The notes below the pieces were generated by a model that saw only the letters and a program-made list of their open reading frames with translations, had not been told where the DNA came from and did not search any database. A DNA stretch of 64,000 bases from Microbacterium sp. VKM Ac-2870 (lineage in GTDB: Bacteria > Actinomycetota > Actinomycetes > Actinomycetales > Microbacteriaceae), in the NCBI RefSeq assembly GCF_015350795.1, contig NZ_JADKSH010000003.1:1-64000 (forward strand). The letters run 5' to 3'. Made by a program: the position numbers and the translations under genes. This document shows, piece after piece, positions 53,397 to 62,591 of this stretch (position 1 is the stretch's first letter; every line of letters begins with the position of its first letter).

Positions 53397-54511
53397 CCAT
53401 CGACCGCGCCCTCCCCCGCACCGCCGACAACCTGCTGCTCACCGGAGCCGGCGCCGGCACGCGGGTGCAGCTGCAAGGGATCGTGAAGAGCTTCGGCGCG
53501 ACACGCGTGCTGCACGGGGTCGACCTCGACGTCGCTCCCGGAGAGTTCGTCTCGCTGCTTGGACCGTCCGGATGCGGCAAGACGACGGCCCTGCGCGTGC
53601 TCGCCGGTCTCGAATCTGCCGACAGCGGATCGGTGATGCTGGGCGGCCGGGACGTCTCGCGCGTGCCCACGAACAAGCGCGACATCGGCATGGTCTTCCA
53701 GTCGTACTCGTTGTTCCCGCACTTGCGGGTGCTCGAGAACACCGCTTTCGGGCTGCGCCGGCGCGGAGTCGCTCGCGCCGCTGCCGCGACGCGCGCCGCC
53801 GACGCACTCGAACTCGTGGGCCTCACGAGTCTCGCCGACCGCTTCCCGCATCAGCTGTCCGGCGGCCAGCAGCAGCGGGTCGCGCTCGCCCGCGCGCTCG
53901 TCACTGAGCCGCGCGTGCTGCTGCTCGACGAGCCGTTGTCGGCACTGGATGCCAAGGTGCGCGTCCAGCTGCGCGATGAGATCCGCCGTCTGCAGTTGCG
54001 CCTGGGCATCACGACGGTCTTCGTCACCCATGACCAAGAGGAGGCACTGGCCGTTTCCGACCGCATCGCCGTCATGGAAAGCGGTCGCATCGAGCAGATC
54101 GGCACGCCGGAAGATCTGTACCTGCGCCCGCAGACGCCCGCCGTCGCCGCCTTCGTCGGGCTCTCAAGCGCCCTTCCGGGCCTCGCCAGCGGTGGCAGCG
54201 TCACGGTGTGGGGCACGCGTCTTCCCATTCAGGGCGACCCCGCCGAGGGCCCGGTCGAGGCGCTCGTGCGCCCGGAGAACGTGGTCCTGGCCGCCGCGGG
54301 ATCCGCGGGCGCTGTCGCCTCCGATGCGGAGGGCATCGATGCGCTCGTCGAAGAGAGCACCTTCCTGGGCAGTTTCCGACGCTCGGCGCTGCGCGCTGCC
54401 GACGGCTCGATCGTGCACGTCCAGCACGGCGCGGACGAGCGCCTGGAGTACGGCCAGTCGGTGCGCGTTCGCGTGCTGCCCTCACCGGTCGCTGTGCGCG
54501 TGCGCCCCTGA
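53393..54511 (+). CDS. ABC-importer ATP-binding subunit (MalK/PotA-like)
   Basis: 372 residues. Walker A GPSGCGKTT (about 58-66), Q-loop FQSYSLFPH, signature LSGGQQQRVALARAL (about 155-169), Walker B LLLDEPLSALD (about 175-186), then a TOBE-type regulatory domain from about 250. ATG 53393 overlaps the permease stop (ATGA), completing a tightly coupled operon. Confidence 0.93.
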   Translation: MTIDRALPRTADNLLLTGAGAGTRVQLQGIVKSFGATRVLHGVDLDVAPGEFVSLLGPSGCGKTTALRVLAGLESADSGSVMLGGRDVSRVPTNKRDIGMVFQSYSLFPHLRVLENTAFGLRRRGVARAAAATRAADALELVGLTSLADRFPHQLSGGQQQRVALARALVTEPRVLLLDEPLSALDAKVRVQLRDEIRRLQLRLGITTVFVTHDQEEALAVSDRIAVMESGRIEQIGTPEDLYLRPQTPAVAAFVGLSSALPGLASGGSVTVWGTRLPIQGDPAEGPVEALVRPENVVLAAAGSAGAVASDAEGIDALVEESTFLGSFRRSALRAADGSIVHVQHGADERLEYGQSVRVRVLPSPVAVRVRP

Positions 54512-54518
54512 CGGAGGC

Positions 54519-54815
54519 TCAGACCTCGTAATCGACCGCGACTCGGTCGGCGACGACCGAACGCACGTAGCCCACGACGGCCTGATGATCGGGATGGGTC
54601 TGGTAGGCGTCCAGCGCCGCCTGATCAGCGAAGTCCGCGACGAGCGCGACATCCCAATTGCCCCCGCCGACGACATCCGGCCCGACAGCGATGTCGATGA
54701 TCGAAGGAACGACACCCTTGAGCGCGTTCAGATCGGACGACAGCTTCTGCGCCTGAGCGGACCGCTCGAGCGGATCTTCGCTCTTGAGCTTCCAGGCGAC
54801 GATGTGACGGATCAT
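54519..54815 (-). CDS. Dabb-family (stress-responsive A/B barrel) protein
   Basis: 98 residues beginning MIRHIVAWKLK and containing DVALVADFADQAALDAYQTHPDHQ, the dimeric alpha/beta barrel signature. Function unknown in bacteria. ATG overlaps the glutaredoxin stop codon by four bases. Confidence 0.88.
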   Translation of the reverse strand: MIRHIVAWKLKSEDPLERSAQAQKLSSDLNALKGVVPSIIDIAVGPDVVGGGNWDVALVADFADQAALDAYQTHPDHQAVVGYVRSVVADRVAVDYEV

Positions 54816-55153
54816 GCGGATTCCTTACGGGGATTCGAATCAACGGGGGATGCCGTCGCCTGCGCATCGGCGAGCGCGGCGCGCAGGCGCTCGGGCGAGA
54901 GGCGCCAGTGCGCGTGCAGCTGATCGTCGATGAGGACGACGGGGATCTTCTCCCACCACTGCTCGAACAGCAGCGGATCGTCGAGAATCGAGAACTCCTC
55001 GACCTCGACCGCGTCTTCGGGAAGGTCGGCGACCACGGTCTCCACGATCTCCCGCGCGACATCGCACAGGTGGCAATCGGGTTTCGAGATGATCGTGAGG
55101 GTGGCCACGGCATCCATTCTGCCGGAGAACACGAAGCGCCCGTCCCGGATCAT
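54812..55153 (-). CDS. Glutaredoxin-family protein
   Basis: About 113 residues from ATG 55153. The redox centre is ISKPDCHLCDVAREIV, with IPVVLIDDQLHAHW supplying the cis-proline. Probably acts in thiol reduction, mycothiol- or thioredoxin-dependent. The start is uncertain: ATG 55117 (MDAVATLT), directly before the domain, is as plausible, and neither shows a good ribosome binding site or -10 box. Confidence 0.82.
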   Translation of the reverse strand: MIRDGRFVFSGRMDAVATLTIISKPDCHLCDVAREIVETVVADLPEDAVEVEEFSILDDPLLFEQWWEKIPVVLIDDQLHAHWRLSPERLRAALADAQATASPVDSNPRKESA

Positions 55154-55202
55154 CGATCTCGGGGACAGGCGCTCGGTGTCGTTTGCAGCGTGGCGCGAAG
55201 AA

Positions 55203-55301
55203 TTACTTCTTGTTGCGGCGCTGGTGGCGAGTCTTGCGAAGCAGCTTGCGGTGCTTCTTCTTCGCCATGCGCTTGCGGCGCTTCTTGATGAGAGAACCCA
55301 C
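55203..55301 (-). CDS. Small ribosomal protein bS22 (AURKAIP1/COX24-domain), 32 residues
   Basis: Only 32 codons (GTG 55301 to TAA 55203). It reads VGSLIKKRRKRMAKKKHRKL then LRKTRHQRRNKK, extremely basic, matching the small actinobacterial 30S protein bS22 encoded at Rv0500B in M. tuberculosis. GAGG lies about seven bases upstream. The excisionase-like HTH gene precedes it, as in mycobacteria. Confidence 0.92.
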   Translation of the reverse strand: MGSLIKKRRKRMAKKKHRKLLRKTRHQRRNKK

Positions 55302-55383
55302 GGAAAACCTCACTATGTCAGGGGTCTGGACGCGGGTGGCCGCGTCCGGGAACGGGCATCTCGAAAAATGCCCTCGGAGCAGT

Positions 55384-55575
55384 CTAGCCGACGTCGGCGA
55401 TAGGACGTTGCACAGCGTCCGTGACAGCGGTCTCGGGCACCCGGTAACTGCGCCCGAAGCGGACCGCCGGGAGTTCGCCGGCGTGCACCAGACGGTAGAC
55501 CGTCATCTTCGATACGCGCATGATGTCGGCCACCTCCGCGACCGTCAGAAAACGCACGTCAGAAAGGTCCGGCAT
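55384..55575 (-). CDS. Excisionase/BldC-like small helix-turn-helix protein (Rv0500A-like)
   Basis: 63 residues: LSDVRFLTVAEVADIMRVSK then MTVYRLVHAGELPAVRFGRS, a MerR-like winged helix of the excisionase family. M. tuberculosis Rv0500A has nearly the same core and also precedes bS22. ATG 55575 is preceded by GGGGGAAG; the open frame to 55614 starts upstream of it without support. Target DNA unknown. Confidence 0.88.
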   Translation of the reverse strand: MPDLSDVRFLTVAEVADIMRVSKMTVYRLVHAGELPAVRFGRSYRVPETAVTDAVQRPIADVG

Positions 55576-55683
55576 TCGTCTTCCCCCACCGATCCCGATG
55601 CGGTGCCTCCGCATTGCTGTGCCCCAACATTACGGTCTCTATGCGCCGCATGTAAACCCGTGTGGTCCGTGTGACGGATGGGC

Positions 55684-56091
55684 TCAGCGCCCAGGGAAGC
55701 GCTTGCGGGCGTTGTCCCAGGCGTGCTTGGCCGATGCCGCCGCTCGTCCGACCAGGTCGGCGGCGGCGACGGCGGGTTCGGGCAGCGTCGACGCCGGGGC
55801 GGCGACCGGAAGAAGGTCCTCGTCGAAGAACGGCACCAGCCAGTCGTCGACGGCGTCCAGGGGGGCGGGCGACAGACTGTAGAAGCGGTGCTGGCCTTCC
55901 TCGCGGACGGTCACGAGGTCGGCCTCGCGCAGCACCTTCAGGTGTTTCGACACGGTGGGCTGGCTGACACCGAGCTCGGTGACGATGTGCGACACGCTGG
56001 TGCCGTGCTCACCGTCGGAGGCGCGCTCACGCAGCAGCTGCAGGATGTCCCGACGGGTACCGTCGGCGATCACGTCGAAGATGTCCGCCAT
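55684..56091 (-). CDS. ArsR-family winged-helix regulator
   Basis: 135 residues. DVIADGTRRDILQLLRE (about 5-22) and GVSQPTVSKHLKVLREADLV (about 41-60) are the ArsR HTH; the C-terminal part is an acidic linker and a short helix. No metal-binding cysteines are present, so it is probably not a metal sensor. TAACCT six bases before ATG 56091. Divergent from trkH. Confidence 0.87.
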   Translation of the reverse strand: MADIFDVIADGTRRDILQLLRERASDGEHGTSVSHIVTELGVSQPTVSKHLKVLREADLVTVREEGQHRFYSLSPAPLDAVDDWLVPFFDEDLLPVAAPASTLPEPAVAAADLVGRAAASAKHAWDNARKRFPGR

Positions 56092-56161
56092 GACGATAGG
56101 TTAGCCCGCGTCGCGGCCCGGAGTACCATGTCAACGGTTCTACGTCAGAGAGGGGCGGACC

Positions 56162-57604
56162 ATGGCGGGCGACACCGTCGGTGCCCGTACGTGGCGCTCC
56201 CTGCGCGCGTCGATGAGCGCGACGTGGGACGGACTTCGCGACGCGACCACCGCGTCACCGTCGCGTTTCGCGGTCGGCATCTTCCTGACCCTCATCCTGC
56301 TGTTCACCGCGTTGTTCTCGTTGCCGGCGGCATCCGCTGACGGCCGCGTCACCCCGTTCGCCGACGCGCTGTTCACCGCGGTGTCGACGATCTGCGTCAC
56401 GGGCCTGTCGACGGTCAACATGGGAACGCACTGGAGCGCCTTCGGTCACGTGCTCGTCTACGTGGGTGTGAACGTCGGTGCGCTGGGCGTGCTGACCCTG
56501 GCATCCATTCTGGGTCTGGTCATCTCCAAGCGCCTCGGGCTGCGGGCCAAGCTGATCGCCGCCGGCGATAGCAATCCGCTGCGCGCGCACGGCGGACCGG
56601 TCAACGAGGGCCAGACCGTGCGTCTCGGCGAGGTGGGCCAGCTGCTCGCCACCGTCGCCCTGTCGACACTCGTCATCGAGGCGGCGCTCGCCGTGCTGCT
56701 GTATCCGTCGCTGCTGGCGAGCGGCGTCGATCCGCTGAGCGCGCTGTGGGAGGCGCCGTACTACGCCGCGATGTCGTTCACGAACACCGGCTTCGCCCCG
56801 AATGCAGAGGGCATCGCCCCGTTCGCGCACAACTACGTGCTGCTGACCCTGCTCATGGCCGGCGTGTTCCTGGGCTCGATCGGGTTCCCGGTGATCTTCG
56901 CGCTGTGGCGCCACCACCTTCACGTGCGGCGGTGGTCGCTGCACGCCAAGCTGACACTCATCACGACCGTCATCCTCTTCTTCGTGGGCGCGGCGGTGTT
57001 CCTGCTGCTCGAGTACGACAACCCGAAGACCTTCGGCGGAATGGATGCCTGGGACACCACCTTCCAGGCGTTCTTCCTGTCGGCCATGACCCGCTCCGGC
57101 GGCTTCTCGATCGTCGACATCGGCCAACTGCACGGGTCGTCGCTGGTCGTCGGATCGATGCTGATGTTCATCGGCGGAGGATCGGCGTCGACGGCGGGCG
57201 GCATCAAGGTCACCACGCTCGCCGTGCTGGCTCTTGCGGTGTGGTCGGAGGCGAAGGGGCGCCCGAGCGTGCAGGCGTTCGGCCGCCGCATCCCCAGCGA
57301 CGTGCAGCGCGTCGCGCTGTCGGTCGTGGCGTGGGGCTCGACAATCGTCGCGGTGTCGACCATCACGATCGCCCAGATCACCCGATATCCGGTCGAATAC
57401 GTGCTCTTCGACGTGGTCTCGGGGTTCGCCACCGTGGGCCTGTCCACGGGCATCACACAGAACCTGCCGGATGTCGCGGTCTATGTGATGGCCGCGACGA
57501 TGTTCATGGGGCGCGTTGGTACAGTGACTCTCGCCGCGGCCGTGGCCGCGACATCCCGTTCGCAGCACTATTCGCTGCCTGTGGAAAGGCCCATCGTTGG
57601 TTGA
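56162..57604 (+). CDS. TrkH/KtrB-family potassium uptake channel subunit
   Basis: 480 residues, ten or so helices with four selectivity-loop repeats (ICVTGLSTVN; SFTNTGFAPN; MTRSGGFSIVD; GFATVGLSTGIT), as in KtrB/TrkH. It conducts K+ (or Na+/K+) and is gated by the TrkA-type protein encoded next. ATG 56162 has GAGAGGGGCGG upstream; TACCAT (56126) may be the -10 box. Confidence 0.92.
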   Translation: MAGDTVGARTWRSLRASMSATWDGLRDATTASPSRFAVGIFLTLILLFTALFSLPAASADGRVTPFADALFTAVSTICVTGLSTVNMGTHWSAFGHVLVYVGVNVGALGVLTLASILGLVISKRLGLRAKLIAAGDSNPLRAHGGPVNEGQTVRLGEVGQLLATVALSTLVIEAALAVLLYPSLLASGVDPLSALWEAPYYAAMSFTNTGFAPNAEGIAPFAHNYVLLTLLMAGVFLGSIGFPVIFALWRHHLHVRRWSLHAKLTLITTVILFFVGAAVFLLLEYDNPKTFGGMDAWDTTFQAFFLSAMTRSGGFSIVDIGQLHGSSLVVGSMLMFIGGGSASTAGGIKVTTLAVLALAVWSEAKGRPSVQAFGRRIPSDVQRVALSVVAWGSTIVAVSTITIAQITRYPVEYVLFDVVSGFATVGLSTGITQNLPDVAVYVMAATMFMGRVGTVTLAAAVAATSRSQHYSLPVERPIVG

Positions 57605-58268
57605 GCAGATCCGGAGCGATGCTCCCGTCCTGGTGATCGGCCTCGGCCGTTTCGGCGCCGCGTGCGCCGGCGAGCTCGACCGCCTCGACCGCGAGGTGCT
57701 CGCGATCGACGACAACCTCGAGCTCGTGCAGAAGTGGTCCGAGCGTGTCACCCACACCGTGCAGGCCGACGCGAAGAACATCGAGGCGCTCAAACAGATC
57801 GGCGCGCAGGACTTCCAGGTCGCCGTGGTCGCCGTGGGCTCCTCGATCGAGGCGTCCGTGCTGATCACCGCGAACCTCGTCGATCTGAAGGTGCCGCAGA
57901 TCTGGGCCAAGGCGGTGTCGCAGAGCCACGGCAAGATCCTCGCTCGCGTGGGCGCCAACCACGTCATCTACCCCGAACGCGAGGCGGGCGAGCGGGTCGC
58001 GCACCTCGTCAGCGGCCGGATGCTGGACTTCATCCGCTTCGACGACGACTTCGTGCTGGCCAAGATGTACCCGCCGAAGTTCATCCGCGGCATCGGCCTG
58101 AACGAGTCGGGCGTGCGCTCGAAGTACAGTGTCACGGTGGTGGGTGTGAAGAGCCCGGGAAAGCCCTTCCGCTACGCGGAGGCCGACACCGTGGTCACCA
58201 ACCACGACCTGATCATCGTGTCGGGCACCAACAGCGACATCGAGCGTTTCGCCTCCCTCGACCGCTGA
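57597..58268 (+). CDS. TrkA/KtrA-type nucleotide-binding regulator of the K+ channel
   Basis: 223 residues: RCK_N Rossmann domain with VIGLGRFGAACAGEL (about 12-26) and RCK_C (TrkA_C) from about 140. It binds ATP/ADP or NAD(H) and opens the channel. The TTG start at 57597 overlaps the trkH stop by eight bases, with GGAAAGG upstream. Confidence 0.92.
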   Translation: MVEQIRSDAPVLVIGLGRFGAACAGELDRLDREVLAIDDNLELVQKWSERVTHTVQADAKNIEALKQIGAQDFQVAVVAVGSSIEASVLITANLVDLKVPQIWAKAVSQSHGKILARVGANHVIYPEREAGERVAHLVSGRMLDFIRFDDDFVLAKMYPPKFIRGIGLNESGVRSKYSVTVVGVKSPGKPFRYAEADTVVTNHDLIIVSGTNSDIERFASLDR

Positions 58269-58293
58269 CCGCCGCGGCATCCGTCCGCGAGCG

Positions 58294-59127
58294 TCAGGCG
58301 CCGGCGGCCATCTCTTTGGCGCGGGCGAGAGCAGCGTCGGTGGCTTCGGCGAACACGCCGTCCAGGCGAGCGCCCTGCAGCACCGCGATCGCCCGCTCCG
58401 TCGTGCCCTTGGGGCTGGTGACGCGGCGGCGCAGCTCGGCGGGGTCCTCCCCCGTGGCATCCAGCAGAGTCGCCGCCCCGATGAAGGTCTGCTCGGCCAT
58501 CAGGCGCGCGTCGGCGTCGGAGAAGCCCTTGCCGCGCGCGGCTTCGGTGAGGTCCTCGATCAGCAGAAAGACGTAGGCCGGCCCCGAGCCGGAGATGGTC
58601 GAAAGGGCATCGATCTGCGACTCGGGAACCTCGATCACCACGCCGCACGTCTCGAAGAGCCGGCGCACCAGCGCGAGATCGTCGGCGGATGCCGCGCCAC
58701 CCGCCGACAGGCCGGTCACCGCCTTGCCGACGACAGCGGGGGTGTTCGGCATCGAGCGGATCACCGCGACACCCTCACCCACGATCGAGGCGAAGGTGGC
58801 CAGGGTGACGCCCGCGGCGAGGCTCACCACGATCACGCCGGGACGGAGGACGGGGGCGATCTCTCGCAGCAGATCGGGCACCATGACCGGCTTCACGCCG
58901 ATGAGGACGATGTCGGCCTCGGCGGCCGCGGTCGTGTTGGCCGAGGCATCCGCCTCGAGCGAGAGACTCGTGACACCGTCGAGATCGGCCAGTGCCGCCG
59001 CCGATGCTGCGGTGCGATTGGTGACCGTCACCCGGGGCGCCTGCCCCGACCGGACGAGCCCCTGCAAGATGGCGCCGCCCATCGAACCGGCACCGAGAAT
59101 CGCGATCGAAGGAAGCGGAGAAGCCAT
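58294..59127 (-). CDS. proC: Pyrroline-5-carboxylate reductase
   Basis: 277 residues. NADP-binding ILGAGSMGGAI (about 9-19), GVKPVMV (about 76) and the C-terminal SISGSGPAYVFLLIEDL...G near 160-180 are ProC signatures. Last step of proline synthesis in the cytoplasm. ATG 59127 with GGAG just upstream is preferred over the open frame to 59160. Confidence 0.93.
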   Translation of the reverse strand: MASPLPSIAILGAGSMGGAILQGLVRSGQAPRVTVTNRTAASAAALADLDGVTSLSLEADASANTTAAAEADIVLIGVKPVMVPDLLREIAPVLRPGVIVVSLAAGVTLATFASIVGEGVAVIRSMPNTPAVVGKAVTGLSAGGAASADDLALVRRLFETCGVVIEVPESQIDALSTISGSGPAYVFLLIEDLTEAARGKGFSDADARLMAEQTFIGAATLLDATGEDPAELRRRVTSPKGTTERAIAVLQGARLDGVFAEATDAALARAKEMAAGA

Positions 59128-59221
59128 GTCTCCATCCTCGCAGAGGCGGGTCCGTCGCACGCTCCGATGTGTTCACCTGAGGCCTCTCTGAGCTCACCAG
59201 GCGGCGGAGTAGGATGCGGCT

Positions 59222-60334
59222 ATGACGCTCCTCGACGGCATCACCTCCCGGATTCTCGACACCGATCGCCTTCGCGTCAGCATCCTGGAGCGCGTCGGCG
59301 ACGACCCGTCAGCGCGCGCTGATCAGACCGTCGTACTCGTGCACGGCAACGTCTCATCGAGCCTGTTCTGGCAGGAACTGATGCAGGATCTGCCGAGCGA
59401 TCTGCGCGTCATCGCGGTGGATCTGCGGGGCTTCGGCGAGACGGAGAGCGCGCCCGTCGATGCCACCCGCGGCGTTCGCGACTTCAGCGACGATCTGTTC
59501 GCGACGCTGCAGGCGCTGGAGCTGCCGACGGCTCACCTGGTCGGCTGGTCGATGGGCGGCGGCGTCGTCATGCAGTACGCGATCGACCACCCCGCGCTCT
59601 CGCTCACCCTGCAGGCTCCGGTGTCACCGTTCGGGTTCGGCGGCACGCGTCGCGACGGGTCGCGCCTCACCGACGACGATGCCGGCTGCGGCGGGGGCGG
59701 CGCGAACCCCGACTTCGTGGAGCGCCTCACCGACCGTGACACCACTGACGAGTCGCCGACCTCGCCGCGGAGCGTCTTCCGGACGGCGTATGTCTCGCCC
59801 GACTACACCAGCGAACACGAAGACCTGTGGGTCGAATCGATGAACACCACATCGACGGCGACCGGCAACTATCCGGGAGACGGTGCGTCGAGCGAGAACT
59901 GGCCGGGATTCGCGGCGGGCACGATCGGTGTGCTCAACACGATGGCACCGCGCTACTTCGATACCTCGGGCATCGTCGCTCTCTCGCCGAAGCCGCCGAT
60001 TCTGTGGGTGCGCGGTTCGGCCGACGCGATCGTGTCGGACGCCTCCTTCTTCGACATCAACCACCTGGGTGCACTGGGGGCGATACCCGGCTGGCCCGGT
60101 GCCGAGATCGCCCCGGCGCAGGAGATGGTCTCGCAGACCCGTGACGTGTTCGACGCCTACCGCGCCGCGGGCGGGTCGGTCACCGAGGTCGTTTTCGAGG
60201 GCGTCGGGCATGCGCCGCATCTGGAGCGCCCCGCCGCCTTCCGCCGCGCACTGCTGGAGAACATCGGCTACATCGGTCGACCCGCCGACCCGGCGCCGCC
60301 CACCGAAGCGATCATCCTCAGCTCGTCGGACTGA
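59222..60334 (+). CDS. Alpha/beta-fold hydrolase
   Basis: 370 residues. VLVHGNVSSSLFW near residue 40 is the oxyanion region, GWSMGGGV near 105 the nucleophile elbow, and EGVGHAPHLERP near the C-terminus gives the histidine. A 90-residue insertion, partly low in hydrophobics (DDAGCGGGGANPDF), forms a lid. Substrate unknown; size fits haloalkane dehalogenase/epoxide-hydrolase-like esterases. TAGGAT six bases before ATG 59222. Confidence 0.85.
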   Translation: MTLLDGITSRILDTDRLRVSILERVGDDPSARADQTVVLVHGNVSSSLFWQELMQDLPSDLRVIAVDLRGFGETESAPVDATRGVRDFSDDLFATLQALELPTAHLVGWSMGGGVVMQYAIDHPALSLTLQAPVSPFGFGGTRRDGSRLTDDDAGCGGGGANPDFVERLTDRDTTDESPTSPRSVFRTAYVSPDYTSEHEDLWVESMNTTSTATGNYPGDGASSENWPGFAAGTIGVLNTMAPRYFDTSGIVALSPKPPILWVRGSADAIVSDASFFDINHLGALGAIPGWPGAEIAPAQEMVSQTRDVFDAYRAAGGSVTEVVFEGVGHAPHLERPAAFRRALLENIGYIGRPADPAPPTEAIILSSSD

Positions 60335-60347
60335 CGACGCCAGCCAC

Positions 60348-60815
60348 TCAGCGGAGGGCGTCGAAGAAGTCGCGCAGCAGCACGCGCGCATCATCTTCGA
60401 GGATGCCGCCGACGACCTCCGCCCGCACCGGCAAGCGCCGGTCGCGCAGCACGTCGTACACCGACCCGGCCGCCCCTGCCTTCTCATCCCAGGCCCCGAA
60501 CACCACACGCCCGACGCGCGCCTGCAAGATGGCGCCGGCGCACATGAGGCACGGCTCGAGCGTCACCGCCAGCGTGCAGCCCTCGAGGTTCCACGAGCCG
60601 ACGGATGCCGCGGCCTCACGGAGCGCGACGATCTCGGCATGGGCGGTGGGGTCGGCGGTCGCTTCGCGCAGATTGCGTCCCCGACCGATCACGGCACCCG
60701 TGGCATCCGCCACCACCGCTCCGACCGGGATCTCGCCGGCCGCGGCCGCCTCCCGCGCGAGGACGAGGGCGAGGCGCATGACCGTCTCGTCGTCGCGGCG
60801 GGTCGGCAGGCTCAT
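60348..60815 (-). CDS. tadA: tRNA adenosine(34) deaminase
   Basis: 155 residues. Zinc site and catalytic Glu are AHAEIVALR (about 53-61) and PCLMCAGAI (about 87-95). It makes inosine at tRNA position 34 for Arg CGN decoding. TACGCT six bases before ATG 60815. Divergent from upp across 61 bases with two leaderless promoters. Confidence 0.93.
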   Translation of the reverse strand: MSLPTRRDDETVMRLALVLAREAAAAGEIPVGAVVADATGAVIGRGRNLREATADPTAHAEIVALREAAASVGSWNLEGCTLAVTLEPCLMCAGAILQARVGRVVFGAWDEKAGAAGSVYDVLRDRRLPVRAEVVGGILEDDARVLLRDFFDALR

Positions 60816-60876
60816 GCGTTCAGCGTAGGGCCGGACGACGCCATCGGAGGGCGGGGCGGACGCGTAGGCTGAGGCT

Positions 60877-61509
60877 ATGCGCGTGCACGTTGCCGATCAC
60901 CCCCTCATCACCCACAAACTCACGGTACTCCGCGATGAGCGCACGCCGTCGCCGGTGTTCCGCCAGCTCACCGAGGAGCTGCTCACCCTCCTCGCGTATG
61001 AGGCGACCCGCGGCGTGCGCGTCGAAGAGGTCGAGATCCAGACGCCCGTGACGACCACGACGGGTGTGCGCATCTCCGAGCCGCGTCCATTGGTGGTGCC
61101 GATCCTGCGCGCCGGGCTCGGCATGCTCGACGGCATGGTGAAGCTGCTGCCCACCGCCGAGATCGGCTTTCTCGGCATGGCGCGCAACGAAGAGACGCTG
61201 CAGCCGTACACGTACGCCGAACGCCTGCCCAGTGACCTCAGCGACCGCCAGTGCTTCGTGCTCGATCCGATGCTCGCGACCGGCGGGTCGCTGGGCGCAG
61301 CGATCGACTTCCTCTTCGCCCGCGGCGCACAGGACGTCACGGCGATCTGCATCCTCGGAGCCCCCGAGGGCGTCGCGAAGATCGAAGAGCTCGTCGGCGA
61401 CCGCGATGTGACGCTGGTGCTCGGGGCGCTCGATGAGCGTCTGAACGAGAAGGGCTACATCGTGCCCGGGCTCGGCGACGCCGGCGACCGCCTCTACGGC
61501 ACCGTGTGA
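60877..61509 (+). CDS. upp: Uracil phosphoribosyltransferase
   Basis: 210 residues, full length. [15 protein letters not shown] at the start, [12 protein letters not shown] (about 72-83) and PRPP-binding [13 protein letters not shown] (about 126-138) are Upp motifs. It salvages uracil to UMP. TAGGCT six bases before ATG 60877. Confidence 0.95.
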   Translation: MRVHVADHPLITHKLTVLRDERTPSPVFRQLTEELLTLLAYEATRGVRVEEVEIQTPVTTTTGVRISEPRPLVVPILRAGLGMLDGMVKLLPTAEIGFLGMARNEETLQPYTYAERLPSDLSDRQCFVLDPMLATGGSLGAAIDFLFARGAQDVTAICILGAPEGVAKIEELVGDRDVTLVLGALDERLNEKGYIVPGLGDAGDRLYGTV

Positions 61510-61513
61510 CGCC

Positions 61514-62515
61514 TCACAACCAGCGGCGACGCTTGAAGATGAGGTAGAGCACCGCCGGAAAGGCGACCATCACGGCGAGCGCCACCGGGTACCCGTACTC
61601 CCAGTGCAACTCGGGCATGACGTCGAAGTTCATGCCGTAGACCGTGCCCACGAGCGTGGGCGCGAAGATGATCGCCGCCCATGACGAGATGCGCTTGACC
61701 TGCTCGTTCTGCGCCAGGTTGACCTCGGTCTGACGGCGCGAGACCAGCGCCGAGTGCACGGTGAGAGCTTTGTCGAGCACGGCGCGGAAGCCGTCGATAC
61801 GCTCGGTCACGCGAAGGGCGTGGTCGCGGACATCGCGCAGGCGCCGCTGCAGTTCGATGTCGACGTGATACACGTCGTGACCGCGCTGAAGCCACTCGAT
61901 GATCGGCACCAGCGGGTGGGTCGCGCGGGCGAAGCGGTTGAGCTCGCCGGACAATTCGTAGATGCGCCGCGACAGCGCATCGTCGTCGGCATCCCCGAAC
62001 AGGTCGTCTTCGATCTCGTCGATGTCGTTCTCGATGCCATCGACGAGCGGTTCGTACTCGTCGACGACACGGTCCAGCACCGCGTAGAGCACGGCCTCCG
62101 ATCCGAGGGCGAGCAACTCGGGCTGCTGCTCGAGTCGGCGGCGCACCGCGCCCAGATCCGGTGACTCGGCGTGACGGATCGTGATGACGAAGTCGGGTCC
62201 GACGAACAGGTGCAGCTCGCCGATGTCGAGCTCCTCGCGCTCGTCGTCGTAGCGCGCCGGACGCAGCACCACGAACAGCGTGTCTCCGTAGCGCTCCACC
62301 TTCGAGCGCTGGTGACCGAGGGCAGCATCCTCGATCGCGAGCGGATGCAGTTCGAACTCGGCCGCCACCGAGGCCAGCTCTGCGTCGGTAGGTCGGTAGA
62401 GCCCGATCCACGCGAATCCGGCGTGGGCTTCTTGCAGCGCGTACGCCTCGTCGAGCGACGCGGGCGTCGCCACGCGCACGCCCTCCTTGTACACGGCGTT
62501 GTCGATCAGGGTCAT
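61514..62515 (-). CDS. corA: CorA-family Mg2+/Co2+ transporter
   Basis: 333 residues; long N-terminal cytoplasmic domain, a coiled stretch (about 140-270), then two C-terminal helices with the filter motif YGMNF between them. ATG 62515 is chosen because GGAGGAG ends six bases before it; an ATG two codons earlier abuts the binding site. The 240-base leader from the TATACT promoter contains hairpins and an 18-codon ORF, suggesting leader-based control. Confidence 0.92.
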   Translation of the reverse strand: MTLIDNAVYKEGVRVATPASLDEAYALQEAHAGFAWIGLYRPTDAELASVAAEFELHPLAIEDAALGHQRSKVERYGDTLFVVLRPARYDDEREELDIGELHLFVGPDFVITIRHAESPDLGAVRRRLEQQPELLALGSEAVLYAVLDRVVDEYEPLVDGIENDIDEIEDDLFGDADDDALSRRIYELSGELNRFARATHPLVPIIEWLQRGHDVYHVDIELQRRLRDVRDHALRVTERIDGFRAVLDKALTVHSALVSRRQTEVNLAQNEQVKRISSWAAIIFAPTLVGTVYGMNFDVMPELHWEYGYPVALAVMVAFPAVLYLIFKRRRWL

Positions 62516-62591
62516 GGTCATCTCCTCCGGGATGCGCGACGCGCGCGCGGTCATCGTTCGCGTCGAACGCCGAGCGCCGATGCCAACGGGA

